Shown here: piece by piece, positions 1 to 8,282 of the stretch
Position numbering within the stretch: position 1 is the stretch's first letter
Layout of the letters: each line of letters begins with the position of its first letter
Translations under genes and position numbers: made by a program
Notes under the pieces: generated by a model
Told to the model about the DNA's origin: nothing
Databases searched by the model: none
Seen by the model: the letters and a program-made list of their open reading frames with translations, nothing else
Source: Mesorhizobium loti
GTDB taxonomy: Bacteria > Pseudomonadota > Alphaproteobacteria > Rhizobiales > Rhizobiaceae
NCBI GenBank assembly: GCA_014189435.1
Contig: CP050293.1
Coordinates: 7,011,001-7,075,000 of the forward strand
Reading direction: 5' to 3'
DNA length: 64,000 nucleotides

Positions 1-113
1 AGATGCTCCCGTGCTGGGTGGGAGCCTTCGATCCCGGCCTGCTCGCAATAGTCGTCCAAAATCCTGGTGAGTGTTGCCAACTGTATTTCGTCAGCCGTTC
101 CGCGAATGGTCAT
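1..113 (-). CDS. Hypothetical protein, 5' part only (runs off left edge)
   Basis: Only the first 37 codons lie in the window; the frame starts with ATG at 113 and leaves through the left edge. A GAGGGAG ribosome-binding site about 10 nt before the ATG decides the start. The visible part (MTIRGTADEIQLATL...) has the composition of a small soluble protein. I do not recognise a family. It is transcribed away from the DUF982 gene, with a perfect palindrome between the two. Confidence 0.5.
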   Translation of the reverse strand, partial: MTIRGTADEIQLATLTRILDDYCEQAGIEGSHPAREH

Positions 114-283
114 CTCGCATACTCCCTCAGAGGGCGAAAGCGTGATCGACTCTTTCAAGCGCTCGTTGCCGTTAAAGACCGAGCGACGGCCCAACTGTAC
201 GCTTCCGACATTCGGGTAGCGAGTCAAATCCGCAGGTACCGATGCAAAGTAAATAATCTGCAGCCCTATAGTTAATGGACGTG

Positions 284-309
284 AACTTGTTTAAGTGCTT
301 AAACAAGTT
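284..309. promoter_or_regulatory. Perfect 26-bp palindrome (candidate operator)
   Basis: AACTTGTTTAAG, a TG spacer, then its exact reverse complement: 12-bp arms. It lies between the divergent gene ending its start at 113 and the DUF982 gene, and overlaps the most upstream possible start of the latter. Symmetry and length fit a dimeric repressor site (TetR or GntR style); no cognate regulator is visible. Confidence 0.45.
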
Positions 310-642
310 TGTCATCAGCCATTGTACGGGCGCTGGTGCTTGAGAGAGCATAACATTCTCCCGCCCCAGCGGGAGCTATGCAGTGACAATCAGCCAGCCA
401 AACATATTTCGGGGATCCCGATCGCGAACAGGGACGGCACGATCTCAGTCCTTGCTACGCTGCCTCAAATGGCCGACGCCTTGGCGAACGACTGGCCATC
501 CGATGGCCCAATGTTTCTAGCCGCCCTTGCCGCCTTGGTGGGGGAACGGGCGGGATGTTGCAGCACAAGGGAAGTTCACCGAGCCTTCATAGCGGCGGCC
601 ATTGAAGCCGAATGCCTTCCCGACAGCTACATGAAGAATTGA
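295..642 (+). CDS. DUF982 domain protein
   Basis: The C-terminal two thirds (about residues 45-112) match the rhizobial DUF982 pattern: a short beta stretch, then a WP-x-DGP turn, an Ala/Leu-rich helix and the closing REVHRAFIAAAIEAECLP helix. Function of the family is unknown; it is expanded in Rhizobiales. The longest frame opens with GTG at 295 inside the palindrome, so the true start is probably downstream (TTG 322 or 340) and the first 40 residues are doubtful. It is followed by another small gene after 7 nt. Confidence 0.6.
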   Translation: MLKQVCHQPLYGRWCLREHNILPPQRELCSDNQPAKHISGIPIANRDGTISVLATLPQMADALANDWPSDGPMFLAALAALVGERAGCCSTREVHRAFIAAAIEAECLPDSYMKN

Positions 643-649
643 GCACGAA

Positions 650-1096
650 ATGCCTCTCACGCTCCGGACGACACTTTGCGAGACAAGAGATGCGCTGCAC
701 GTGCTGCGAAGGGCCTTGTTTGTCCGCGGGCATACCGCTGCAATGGAAGAGATCGATTCCCTCATCGGCGTCGCCCAAGATAAGGCGGTCCAGGCAATCG
801 GCGTCATTGATCGCGCAGCGGTTCATCCCGCGGACACGGCAGCTATTGTCCTGCCGATCGCTCAGCACGCGAACCTTGGCGAGCTTCGCGATCAAGGCAT
901 GGGCCTCAGCGTATATTGCGGCAATCCCCGATGCGGTCATCTACGTCCGCTCGATCTCGATGGTCTAATTGAGACCTACGGAACGCACTATGATTTCATC
1001 ACCGAAAAGCGGCTGGCATCGAAGCTTGTCTGCAAACGCTGCCAGAATGTTGGAGGGAGGCTGGTCGTGGTTTCCGATAAAAGGCCGCGATATTAA
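650..1096 (+). CDS. Hypothetical protein with two Cys pairs (zinc-ribbon-like)
   Basis: 148 residues. The C-terminal 65 residues carry a CX4C pair (VYCGNPRCGH) and a CX2C pair (LVCKRC), spaced like a small zinc ribbon, followed by a GGR turn. The N-terminal half is plain and could be an artefact of a long start; an internal ATG at 899 would give just the Cys-rich part. I recall similar short rhizobial proteins but no assigned function. It follows the DUF982 gene closely and could be cotranscribed. Confidence 0.55.
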   Translation: MPLTLRTTLCETRDALHVLRRALFVRGHTAAMEEIDSLIGVAQDKAVQAIGVIDRAAVHPADTAAIVLPIAQHANLGELRDQGMGLSVYCGNPRCGHLRPLDLDGLIETYGTHYDFITEKRLASKLVCKRCQNVGGRLVVVSDKRPRY

Positions 1097-1261
1097 CATC
1101 GATGGTCAGCTAGCACGCCGGTGTCGTTCCGGCACAATGCATGCGCTTGGCGACCGCGAGCCGCCGCTGGTAAGCTTGCCGTATCTTCACGCTAATCCCT
1201 GTTGGAGCTGTGTTGTCGGGAAAGGTTTCGGTGCGTGATTGGCGATGTCGAACGGCGGGCG

Positions 1262-2015
1262 TCATTTAGACATGAGCGCTCTGTTTAACATTCCTGCTAG
1301 CCATTTGAGATCACCATATCCAAGCGGCTCAAGCACCGCAGTTACAGGCAACTGACAAAGACGTCGCGCACGCCCGGCGGCCTTAGGGGCGGGCAGATTG
1401 TCCATGACGACTACGTCGCCCTCCGTCAATGTCGGGACCAGCACCTGCTCGACATAGGCCAGGAACACGTTGAGCCGTCGTAGATGAAGGGCCCAGTCAT
1501 GCCGTCAGCCGCAGCGCTCCGGTGAAGGTCGTGGTCTTCCAGTGGCCATGCGGCACGCAGGCCCGGCAGCGCTCGCCGCGCGGCGTTCTTCCACGCAGGC
1601 GGGCCATCTTTGTGAAGAGGCCGGTCTCATCGATGAACACGAGTTTCGCCGGATCCTGCTCCAGTGCGTGCGCGGACTCCTTTTTTTTGAATGTCCAGCC
1701 GTGGCCGAAGCTAGGCGCTCAAGGTGCTGCGGCTGATCCGCACCGACTGCTCGGCGACGAGCCCCTCCGCCATCTCGTTCAGCGTGATGTCCTTGCGCTC
1801 CTCGATCACTCGACGATGAAGTTCATGCGCATCGAGGCTGGCGCGGCGGCGCCGCGGCGTGGCGCCAGTTCGCCGATCTTCGCCCGCGCAATCCAGCGGA
1901 TCGCGCTGGACACCCCCACGCCGAACCGCGCCGCTTGCCGCGCCGACATGCCCTCGTCCGATGCCTTCAAGACCCGCAACCGAAGCCCCACGCTCAATGC
2001 TCTTCCCATCGTCAC
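1262..2015 (-). pseudogene. IS630-family transposase, degraded
   Basis: Pieces of one IS630 transposase are found on the minus strand in successive frames. The N-terminal helix-turn-helix (MGRALSVGLRLRVLKASDEG, 2015 downward) is followed by a central part with the FIDETG catalytic box near 1630-1650, then a C-terminal part with VVVMDNLPAPKAA (1262-1468), where the family usually has HKxx at the second carboxylate region. Several frameshifts separate the parts, so no full protein is made. I did not find clear terminal inverted repeats. The element marks this edge as accessory DNA. Confidence 0.75.
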
Positions 2016-2092
2016 ACCATCGAGGTGGATGTTGGATCAAGCACAAAACGCAGCCGTCACATCACAATCGATTCATCGATCAAGGACGTGCT

Positions 2093-2901
2093 CTAGGTGT
2101 CCACCTCTTCAGCAATAACTTCGAAGTGGGTCAGGCTCGACGACCCAAAGCTGGTCGAGAGGGCAACGTCAGTCGCGTCGCGGCCCGTCGCCATCAGGAT
2201 TCTTCCGATGCGAGGGTGGTTGTGCCGAGCGTCGAAGGTGAACCAATGACCACCGAGATAGGCTTGGAACCAAGCGCTGAAATCCATTGGATCTGGCACG
2301 GGGGAATTCCGATATCCCCGAGATAGCCGGTACAATAGCGCGCGGGAATGTTCATGCAGCGGCACAGTGTAATCGCCAGATGGGCAAAGTCACGGCAAAC
2401 ACCGGTTCGATCGATGAAGCCCCCATGGGCGGTGCGCAGCGCGTCGGCGTTCTGGTAGTTGAACGCTATGTGGTTGTGAACGAAATCGCAGATCGCCTGG
2501 ACGCGAGGCCATCCAGGCCTTGTATTGCCAAAAGTCGCCCAGGCGAAATCCCCAAGGCGATCGGTATCGCAGTATCGGCTTCCTAGAAGAAAAGTTAGCA
2601 CTTCATCCGGCAGGTCTTTTATATCGTGTTGTATGGCCTCGGGTGCGACGACGTCCGGTTTGCCACTGTCGTAGATTTCAAAGGTGGTTGAAATCCTAGT
2701 CAGTCCAGCAGGAGCCTCGATCCTCGTGCAGGCATTGCCGAAACTGTCGATGTAGCCCCTCGCTTCGATCGGCCGATCAAAACCGATCACCTGTTCCGTC
2801 AGAAGGTCGACCCGACGTGACGGGTGGATTTCCAGGACCAGCAGCATCGGCGTTGGCTTCGGACACTCGTAGGTCAGATTGTACCCTGCGCGTATCCGCA
2901 T
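2093..2901 (-). pseudogene. Transglutaminase-like family protein, frameshifted
   Basis: Cysteine-protease-fold transglutaminase-like protein of the kind often encoded next to alpha-E and ATP-grasp proteins. Start ATG 2901 (MRIRAGYNLTYEC). The catalytic Cys lies in GVCRDFAHLA and the His in DARHNHPRIGR, but the two are in different frames: a one-base shift falls in the G5 run at 2300-2304. Rejoined, the product is about 270 residues and ends ...VIAEEVDT. Everything else is well conserved, so this may be a sequencing error. It lies 92 nt downstream of a second transglutaminase on the same strand, probably one operon. Confidence 0.75.
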
Positions 2902-2993
2902 CGTCGCTCCAATGGTCTTGTTTGAGGAGACGACCAAACTCCGCTTTGACCAATCGGTTCCACGAAAATCAACGGGTGAGGATCTAGTCTGCT

Positions 2994-3866
2994 CTATTCC
3001 TTGGTAACTTTCACCTCGACGTCCATGCCCAGAAAACTCGAAGCACTTCCCGAATAGCTGCCGGAAAGTGGGATCGCCTGCCGTGGGTGTCGAGCGACTG
3101 CCACCCTGATCAGTTCACGATTACCGACAATGCCATTGGTCGGATCAAACTCGACCCAACCGGCTCCAGGCAAATAGACCTGGCACCAGGCGTGGGTCGA
3201 TCCTCCCCCTCGTACCTCCAACTTGTCTCGGGTTGGGACGTAGATATATCCGGTCACGAAACGCGCAGCGAAACCAAGCGATCGAACAGCTTCCATCATA
3301 AAGAGTGCGAAGTCACGGCATGTGCCTCGCCGCAGATGTAGCGTGACAAGAGGGGGTTGCGTCCCGGGTTCCGTTCGACGGGAATACACAAAGCTTTCGT
3401 GGATGGCATAGCAGAGTGTCATCAACAGTGTGCCCGTCTCTGTCTGGCCACCGGCGCTCAAGAATTGTCGTGCCCATTTTCCAATCTCGTCGCCTTCATC
3501 GGGATGATGACGCATGATGGTTTGGGAAAGGTCGGCTGCCTCGTCAGATTCGTAGGAGAACGGATAGCTGAGTGCCGCTTCGTCGATGCGGAAATCGGGG
3601 GCGTGCTGAGGCGTATGATCAAGCCGAATGGCTGTTTCGAAGTGCAGTGTTTTAGCCGCCCCCTTGAAATCGAGCACCGCAACGCAGTTTCCAAAAACGT
3701 CGTGGATCCACCGGAGCTCTTTCGGCTCGGGATCAATGGACATGGCGTGGTCTAGAAGTCTCTGGTCGAAGCTGTCGCGCGGTCTGAATATCAGCCGGTG
3801 TTCGCCAAACCTTACAGGTCGGCTGTAACGATAGACAGTCGAGTGCCTCACTGAAAAAATTGGCAT
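2994..3866 (-). CDS. Transglutaminase-like family protein
   Basis: 290 residues from ATG 3866 (MPIFSVRHSTVYRYS); a longer start at 3896 adds ten residues that do not look conserved. The N-terminal half is the bacterial transglutaminase N-terminal beta domain. The C-terminal half carries the catalytic triad: Cys in RRGTCRDFALFMMEAVR, His in STHAWCQVYLPG and Asp in WVEFDPTNG. No signal peptide is seen, so it is probably cytoplasmic and acts as a peptidase or amidase rather than a cross-linker. It is the first gene of a pair with the frameshifted paralogue downstream. Confidence 0.85.
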   Translation of the reverse strand: MPIFSVRHSTVYRYSRPVRFGEHRLIFRPRDSFDQRLLDHAMSIDPEPKELRWIHDVFGNCVAVLDFKGAAKTLHFETAIRLDHTPQHAPDFRIDEAALSYPFSYESDEAADLSQTIMRHHPDEGDEIGKWARQFLSAGGQTETGTLLMTLCYAIHESFVYSRRTEPGTQPPLVTLHLRRGTCRDFALFMMEAVRSLGFAARFVTGYIYVPTRDKLEVRGGGSTHAWCQVYLPGAGWVEFDPTNGIVGNRELIRVAVARHPRQAIPLSGSYSGSASSFLGMDVEVKVTKE

Positions 3867-4237
3867 GACGTCGTTTAATGCCTTCTGCATACACACACCG
3901 GTTTCTCCGGGACGATCGAATGGCCTCGGGCGCGGAGAGACTCAACGCCTGACTAAACAAATCAAAGCGGCCAAAAACCGGTCGCTAGTCGGACAATGTC
4001 GCTACTGCCGGGCTTCCTACAATGTCGATGCCGGAGGCGGCAGGGCATCAAGACCCACGCGAGATCGGGATAGGCGTTGCCTCAAACCTGCTCACCTCTC
4101 GGTTCGAACTTTCCCGCCGAGATACGTCTGATCTATGGATTTGAAATATCCTGCCCAAGGCGTAATGTCCCGCCGGTCTCTTTCGACCCCTTGCGAGCGC
4201 GCGAAGAAAACTAAGGCAGAGAAGGACGCCGAAACGT
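3867..4237. other. Gene-poor stretch
   Basis: About 370 bases between the transglutaminase start and the small gene at 4238. It must hold the transglutaminase promoter on the minus strand. I see no convincing frame, hairpin or known promoter motif. Confidence 0.4.
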
Positions 4238-4423
4238 TTGGCTTACACTGTGATTTGGTACGGCAAGCAAGGCATCGTCGAGAAAGCGTCGTTCGAGACC
4301 GAGAAAGCTGCACGGGATAACGCGCTGGCGACCTTTTCCGCTCGAAACATAGGCGGTATCGTAGCGGTCGAGGTTCGCAAGGACGACGGCACGGTTGTAT
4401 TCAGCCAAGCTGGCAGCAACTAA
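4238..4423 (+). CDS. Small conserved hypothetical protein
   Basis: 61 residues starting with TTG at 4238, preceded by GAAGGA at a good distance. The sequence (AYTVIWYGKQGIVEK... to ...VRKDDGTVVFSQAGSN) has an alternating beta pattern with a central helix and reads as a genuine small protein. I do not know its function. It stands alone, between the transglutaminase pair and a decayed DUF982-like remnant. Confidence 0.6.
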   Translation: MAYTVIWYGKQGIVEKASFETEKAARDNALATFSARNIGGIVAVEVRKDDGTVVFSQAGSN

Positions 4424-4623
4424 TCGTCCGCATCTTGTCAGGCTTAGAATGAGATTTTCCGTCCCCATCCCTGCTCCTTTGGCGAAAGCCCTCAACGGGC
4501 TAAGACGCAGCACGGCGCCGGCATCAGGCACTGAACGCCAACCTATCGAGACCTGGGGCTTAGCAGACCTTTGCCCTGGCCTGTAGACCAACGACGTATT
4601 GCTTCTGTACCGTCGAGAATTCC

Positions 4624-4750
4624 GCTGCGCCTTACAGTCGGGGTCTCCCAGCTTGATCCACGACCGGTACCGTGATGTTGATCATCTCGCGTCCGAGCTT
4701 CGGTAATCCGGGTTCGCGCGCAAGGAACGGATCGGAGTCTTCTGGCTCCT
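4624..4750 (-). pseudogene. Remnant of a DUF982-like gene (paralogue of 9801-10283)
   Basis: This stretch aligns base by base with 9812-9943, the 3' part of the intact minus-strand gene at 9801-10283, including TGATCCACGA, the GAGCTTCGGTAAT region and TTCGCGCGC. Point changes and small gaps break the frame. A separate 27-bp block at 4511-4537 matches 9701-9727 with one mismatch, in the same relative order, so the duplication covered the downstream region too. Confidence 0.6.
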
Positions 4751-4929
4751 CCCGGGCGGATCGCATGCTTTCTGAACGACGTCGGAACCCAGGGGCGTCA
4801 CGGCGCTAACCCCCCCTCGCAGGTCTGCAGGGACAGTGAGGTTCAAGTGGACGTCGATGTTAAGAGATCAGTAACCAATCCGGAAGAATGTCGCTTGCGG
4901 CCTCTTTTCGCTGCCAGGAGACACTGCAC

Positions 4930-6017
4930 ATGCGTCGCGGCCTCGGCCTACTTGTACTCACCTTCAGCACGGCGCTTGGCACTGGCACGGCAACGTTGGT
5001 CATCTCACCAGCTCACGCCGCGTCATTGCTTACCCCCGATACCGTCAACGAAGCGCCCCTCGACGCAATTTCGCCGACGTATGCGCCCCGGGATTCGAAG
5101 ATCGATCCGCTGACCACCGGTAGCACGTTCAATGTCGGTGCCGCCGCCCCTTCTACGGAATTCACCACGGCCGCCGTGAGCGACACGCCCTCACCGTCCA
5201 TTGTCCGCCTGCAGGTATTGCTGGACAGGGCAGGGGCGTCGCCAGGAGTAATTGACGGTCTTGATGGGGGCAACCTGCGGCACGCCATCGCAGCCTTTGA
5301 ATTGATGCGTGGCCTTCCGGTCGACGGAAAGATCGGGCCCCAGGTCATCGCCGCCATAGACGGGGACAAGCAGGTGATCGGCAGCTACGTCGTCACGGCG
5401 GACGATCTTTCCACGGTAGTGGGTGCCATTCCGAAGGACTACGCCAAAATGGCCGAGATGAAGTATCTCGGCTACGCTCGTCCAAGCGAGGCCCTGGCCG
5501 AGCGCTTCCACATGGACGAGGATTTTCTGAAGGCACTCAATCCGGGGGCGACCTTCGCCGAGGGCGAAACGATCTCCGTGCCCGATCTCGGCCCGGGCAA
5601 GCGCGGGAAAGCCGTCAGGCTCGAAGTGGACAAGGCCGAAGGCCAGGTTCGCGCCTACACGGAAGACGGGTCCCTTCTGGCGGCCTATCCTGCCACCATT
5701 GGCAGCGAGGAAAACCCATCGCCATCCGGAACACATACGGTCAGGGGGTAGTTTCGAACCCGACCTATACCTACAATCCCAAGCTCAATTTCAAACAGGG
5801 CAACAACGACAAGGTCCTGACCCTTCCGCCCGGCCCCAATGGCCCCGTCGGCACGGTGTGGATCGACCTGTCTGAACCGAGCTTCGGTATCCACGGGACC
5901 TCCGAGCCCGCCCGTATCGACAAGACCGGGTCCCATGGCTGTGTACGCTTGACCAATTGGGATGCTGGAGAGCTTGGCAAGCTTCTCAGACCCGGCGTGC
6001 CGGTCCAGTTCCTCTGA
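4930..6017 (+). pseudogene. L,D-transpeptidase (YkuD) with peptidoglycan-binding domain, frameshifted
   Basis: Periplasmic L,D-transpeptidase that cross-links or modifies peptidoglycan. The start ATG at 4930 has an AGGAGA site 10 nt upstream and begins a signal peptide (MRRGLGLLVLTFSTALG to AHA-ASLL). A peptidoglycan-binding-1 domain follows (LQVLLDRAGASPGVIDG), then a LysM-like linker, then the YkuD domain with HGTSEPARIDKTGSHGCVRL, where His and the SHGC cysteine are catalytic. A one-base loss in the G5 run at 5744-5748 stops the first part at 5751. The tail after 6017 (to 6103) is also protein-like and acidic in another frame, so a second shift near 6013 is possible. A sister gene lies at 28162-29162. 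Confidence 0.8.
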
Positions 6018-6337
6018 GCGGCGAAGAGAATCCGGGCGTAGACCTCGACTATCAGCCCGATGTCGAGGAGCAGGCCCCCGAAACTGCGCTGGCGCCCGAA
6101 TGATCGAGTCGAAGTCCAGTTCAATGGTACCGAGACGAAGCCAGAATTGCATTACGGCTGAACCTTGGATTCAACTTCACCACGCAGTCCGGGCCTCGCG
6201 CGACGATAGCGGGCAGTCTCCTACCGACATTATGACCAGGGTCGGTGTCGAAATCCGCGCGTCGCCGCCTTGCACCGCCGAATAAGCCGGAGATCTCGTC
6301 GCACGCTGTACACTTGTCTAAATCGCGGGGCGTTTGC

Positions 6338-6362
6338 GGAACAAGCATTACGAAGGAGCGTT
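6338..6362 (+). promoter_or_regulatory. EcfG-type general stress promoter
   Basis: GGAAC at 6338-6342, 16 bases, CGTT at 6359-6362: the exact -35/-10 pattern used by the alphaproteobacterial EcfG (sigma-E2) general stress factor. Transcription would start near 6369, about 30 nt before the small membrane protein gene at 6401, and could run on into the entericidin gene. Confidence 0.65.
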
Positions 6363-6400
6363 GCCCGCACGCCACCCACCATCATGAAAGGACCGGTGCA

Positions 6401-6597
6401 ATGCTGAAGGAACTACCTCGCAGGCGAGACGGCGCCCCCTCATGTGGGGTGCGGCGATTGCCAGTGCTTTCTTTGTCGTCCTGATAGGCTTGTTCGTTTT
6501 AGGCGTGCTCCAGTCGCAAGGTGGGGCGGAAGCCGAAAGATGTTGTTGGACCCTACGCTCGGCTTTCCGGCTGATCCTCTATTTGATTGGAACTTGA
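6401..6597 (+). pseudogene. Small single-span membrane protein, frameshifted
   Basis: ATG 6401 with AAAGGA upstream begins MLKELPRRRDGAP, then the frame is lost. One base earlier or later the frame continues as WGAAIASAFFVVLIGLFVLG, a clear membrane helix, and ends ILYLIGT at 6597. The break falls in the C5 run at 6435-6439; one extra C would give a single 65-residue protein with a basic cytoplasmic start and one span. It has an EcfG-type promoter in front and the entericidin gene behind. Function unknown. Confidence 0.5.
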
Positions 6598-6637
6598 TGG
6601 GCACCCGTGGGTTACGTCATGAAGAGGAGACATCGCC

Positions 6638-6778
6638 GTGAAATTGCTGCACCTTGCCCCCATCGCTATTCTTGCCTGCGCCCTGGCTCTGTCCGCTTGC
6701 GCTAATACCGTCCGAGGCGTCGGTAGGGACGTCAAATCGACGGCCAACGCAGTTGACGACACCGTCACAAAACCCTGA
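6638..6778 (+). CDS. Entericidin-family small lipoprotein
   Basis: 46 residues from GTG 6638, with AGGAGA about 9 nt upstream. A signal peptide ends in the lipobox LSAC, so the mature protein is a lipid-anchored peptide beginning CANTVRGVGRDVKSTANAVD, the hallmark of the entericidin A/B (EcnAB) family. Entericidins are stress-induced cell-envelope lipoproteins first described as an antidote/toxin pair in enterobacteria; in rhizobia they usually occur singly. It lies 40 nt after the small membrane protein gene and 3 nt before the next small gene, probably in one stress-induced transcript. Confidence 0.75.
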   Translation: MKLLHLAPIAILACALALSACANTVRGVGRDVKSTANAVDDTVTKP

Positions 6779-6781
6779 TCG

Positions 6782-6970
6782 ATGCAGCGGACCGTCACGG
6801 TTATCGAGAAGGCAACTGGTCGGGTGATCGGCGCACTGCCAATCGATCTTGCAGGCCAAGTTCACCAATCCTCGGATGATGAGTATTTCGCGAAGGCGTT
6901 CGAAGCTGCAGTCGACAGCGGCCTCATCAATGAGGCTGATGCGCGTTTGCTTGAATTCCGGCTCGAATAG
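6782..6970 (+). CDS. Small conserved hypothetical protein
   Basis: 62 residues from ATG 6782, only 3 nt after the entericidin stop, so probably cotranscribed and coupled. The sequence (MQRTVTVIEKATGRVIGALP..., ending ADARLLEFRLE) is acidic with a beta start and two helices. I do not recognise the family; similar short proteins occur in Mesorhizobium. Confidence 0.6.
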   Translation: MQRTVTVIEKATGRVIGALPIDLAGQVHQSSDDEYFAKAFEAAVDSGLINEADARLLEFRLE

Positions 6971-7179
6971 GTAGGCCCCACCCAGGTCAGGGATAACTTA
7001 AGCAACCCGTCTGCACCGGGCCTGTGAATTCTTGCCTCGCCGCCTGCGTGGCGTTACGAAGTCACCTATTTCGGCGGAAACTCTGTGCGGGTGTGAATGA
7101 TCTCTCTCGTCTGCGCGGCTGCATTGGCTAGGGAACAAAACGTATGGTGCGTAGTTAAATATTAGTGGAGGCTAATGTG

Positions 7180-7482
7180 ATGCTGCTGGCGTTGGGCAGT
7201 GCGCCTGAGACCGAGGCACTGTCGTCCAGGAATGCCGACGCGGAAATTCTTGGAGTGCTCGACCTCAGCAACAAAACGGAGGCCAAATTCCCCATCGCCC
7301 GCCTCGGAGAGGCAATCCAGTTCGTCGCAAATGCCTCAGTGCTCGGATATGATGTCCGCGCGGCGATGGTCTTCTATGGGGAATCAGGCACACCAAGCCT
7401 TAGGTTGATTGACTGCGAGCGGTTATGGGCCAAGTACGGCGCTGCCCTGCTCGAGCCAGAGACCTCGGCCTGTGGAAGCTGA
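7180..7482 (+). CDS. Hypothetical protein
   Basis: 100 residues from ATG 7180, chosen over GTG 7165 because GGAGG at 7166-7170 then has ideal spacing. A GGAAC-N16-AGTT sequence at 7132-7156, one base off the EcfG promoter consensus, lies upstream and would give a start near 7163. The protein (…NADAEILGVLDLSNKTEAKFPIARLGEAIQFVA…) appears soluble with alternating strands and helices and a single late Cys. Family not recognised. Confidence 0.6.
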   Translation: MLLALGSAPETEALSSRNADAEILGVLDLSNKTEAKFPIARLGEAIQFVANASVLGYDVRAAMVFYGESGTPSLRLIDCERLWAKYGAALLEPETSACGS

Positions 7483-7640
7483 GGATAAAAGGTCGGGCCG
7501 GTAACCGTCGAACTCGCATGCTACGCCATCTTGGCGCAAATCCATGCAGTGCTGGGGCCGCCGATCGGCTCACTTTTAGATCAATGGTTTGCTCGGGTCG
7601 AAGGGGAATTGACCGCGTTGATAGCGACAACCAATAAAAA

Positions 7641-7662
7641 GCCCGCCTAGGTCAGGCGGGTT
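7641..7662. terminator. Bidirectional terminator-like hairpin
   Basis: CCCGCCT and AGGCGGG around a 5-nt loop, with AAAAAG on the left and GTTTC on the right. The minus-strand reading (GGCGGGCTTTTTA) is the better intrinsic terminator. It separates the gene ending at 7482 from the response regulator. Confidence 0.55.
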
Positions 7663-7824
7663 TCGGACGCGAAGCATCACGTTATCCCAAATCCCTTGCC
7701 CGTCGACGCTAATAGGCCGCGAACTTCGGCTCTTGGCGTAAATGCTTGTATTGCAAGTTTTTGTGGAGCGATCTGGGCACAAGAGAGTTGTGGACCACCA
7801 GCATCATTTTGGCAGGAGGGTCCA

Positions 7825-8190
7825 TTGGCGCCTAGCATCTGCGTGTTGGTTGTCGAGGACGAGCCGCTAATCCGCATGGACATCGTGGATTTCCTGCTCG
7901 GCGAGGGTTTCGAGGTATTGGAGGCTGCCAATGCCGATGAGGCAATCGACTTGCTCGAAGCCAATGCCCAGATCCAAATCATGTTCACCGACATCGACAT
8001 GCCGGGGAGCATGGATGGCATAAAGCTCGCCGCTGCTGTTCGCGACCGCTGGCCACCCGTCAGAATTGTAGCGACGTCAGGCCATCGTGCGGTGTCGGTC
8101 ACGGACCTTCCGAAAGGCAGCCTGTTCTATGCCAAGCCGTATGACAACGCAGCCATAGCGGGAAGTTTACGCGACCTGGTCTCAACTTGA
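7825..8190 (+). CDS. Single-domain response regulator (CheY-like)
   Basis: 121 residues. I chose TTG 7825 because AGGAGGG sits 7 nt before it and the receiver fold begins at once (CVLVVEDEPLIRMDIVDF). Acidic pocket: ED near residue 11; phospho-acceptor Asp in MFTDIDMPGSMDG; the conserved Thr/Ser is in VATSGH and the Lys in YAKPYD. There is no output domain, so it acts by protein contact or phosphate relay. It converges with an HWE histidine kinase 92 nt away, a plausible partner. A decayed copy of its C-terminus lies near 23912. Confidence 0.85.
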   Translation: MAPSICVLVVEDEPLIRMDIVDFLLGEGFEVLEAANADEAIDLLEANAQIQIMFTDIDMPGSMDGIKLAAAVRDRWPPVRIVATSGHRAVSVTDLPKGSLFYAKPYDNAAIAGSLRDLVST

Positions 8191-8282
8191 CATGGCCAGC
8201 CAGCCAGTTCTTCCTCCTCCTCCATGGCGTGGGTAGGTCGGGTCTCGATCACTAGCTTCGGCCTTTGAAGGCGAGCGCGCGG

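Noticed and set aside
1522..2118. 198-codon plus-strand frame
   Set aside because: It is the complement of the decayed IS630 transposase.
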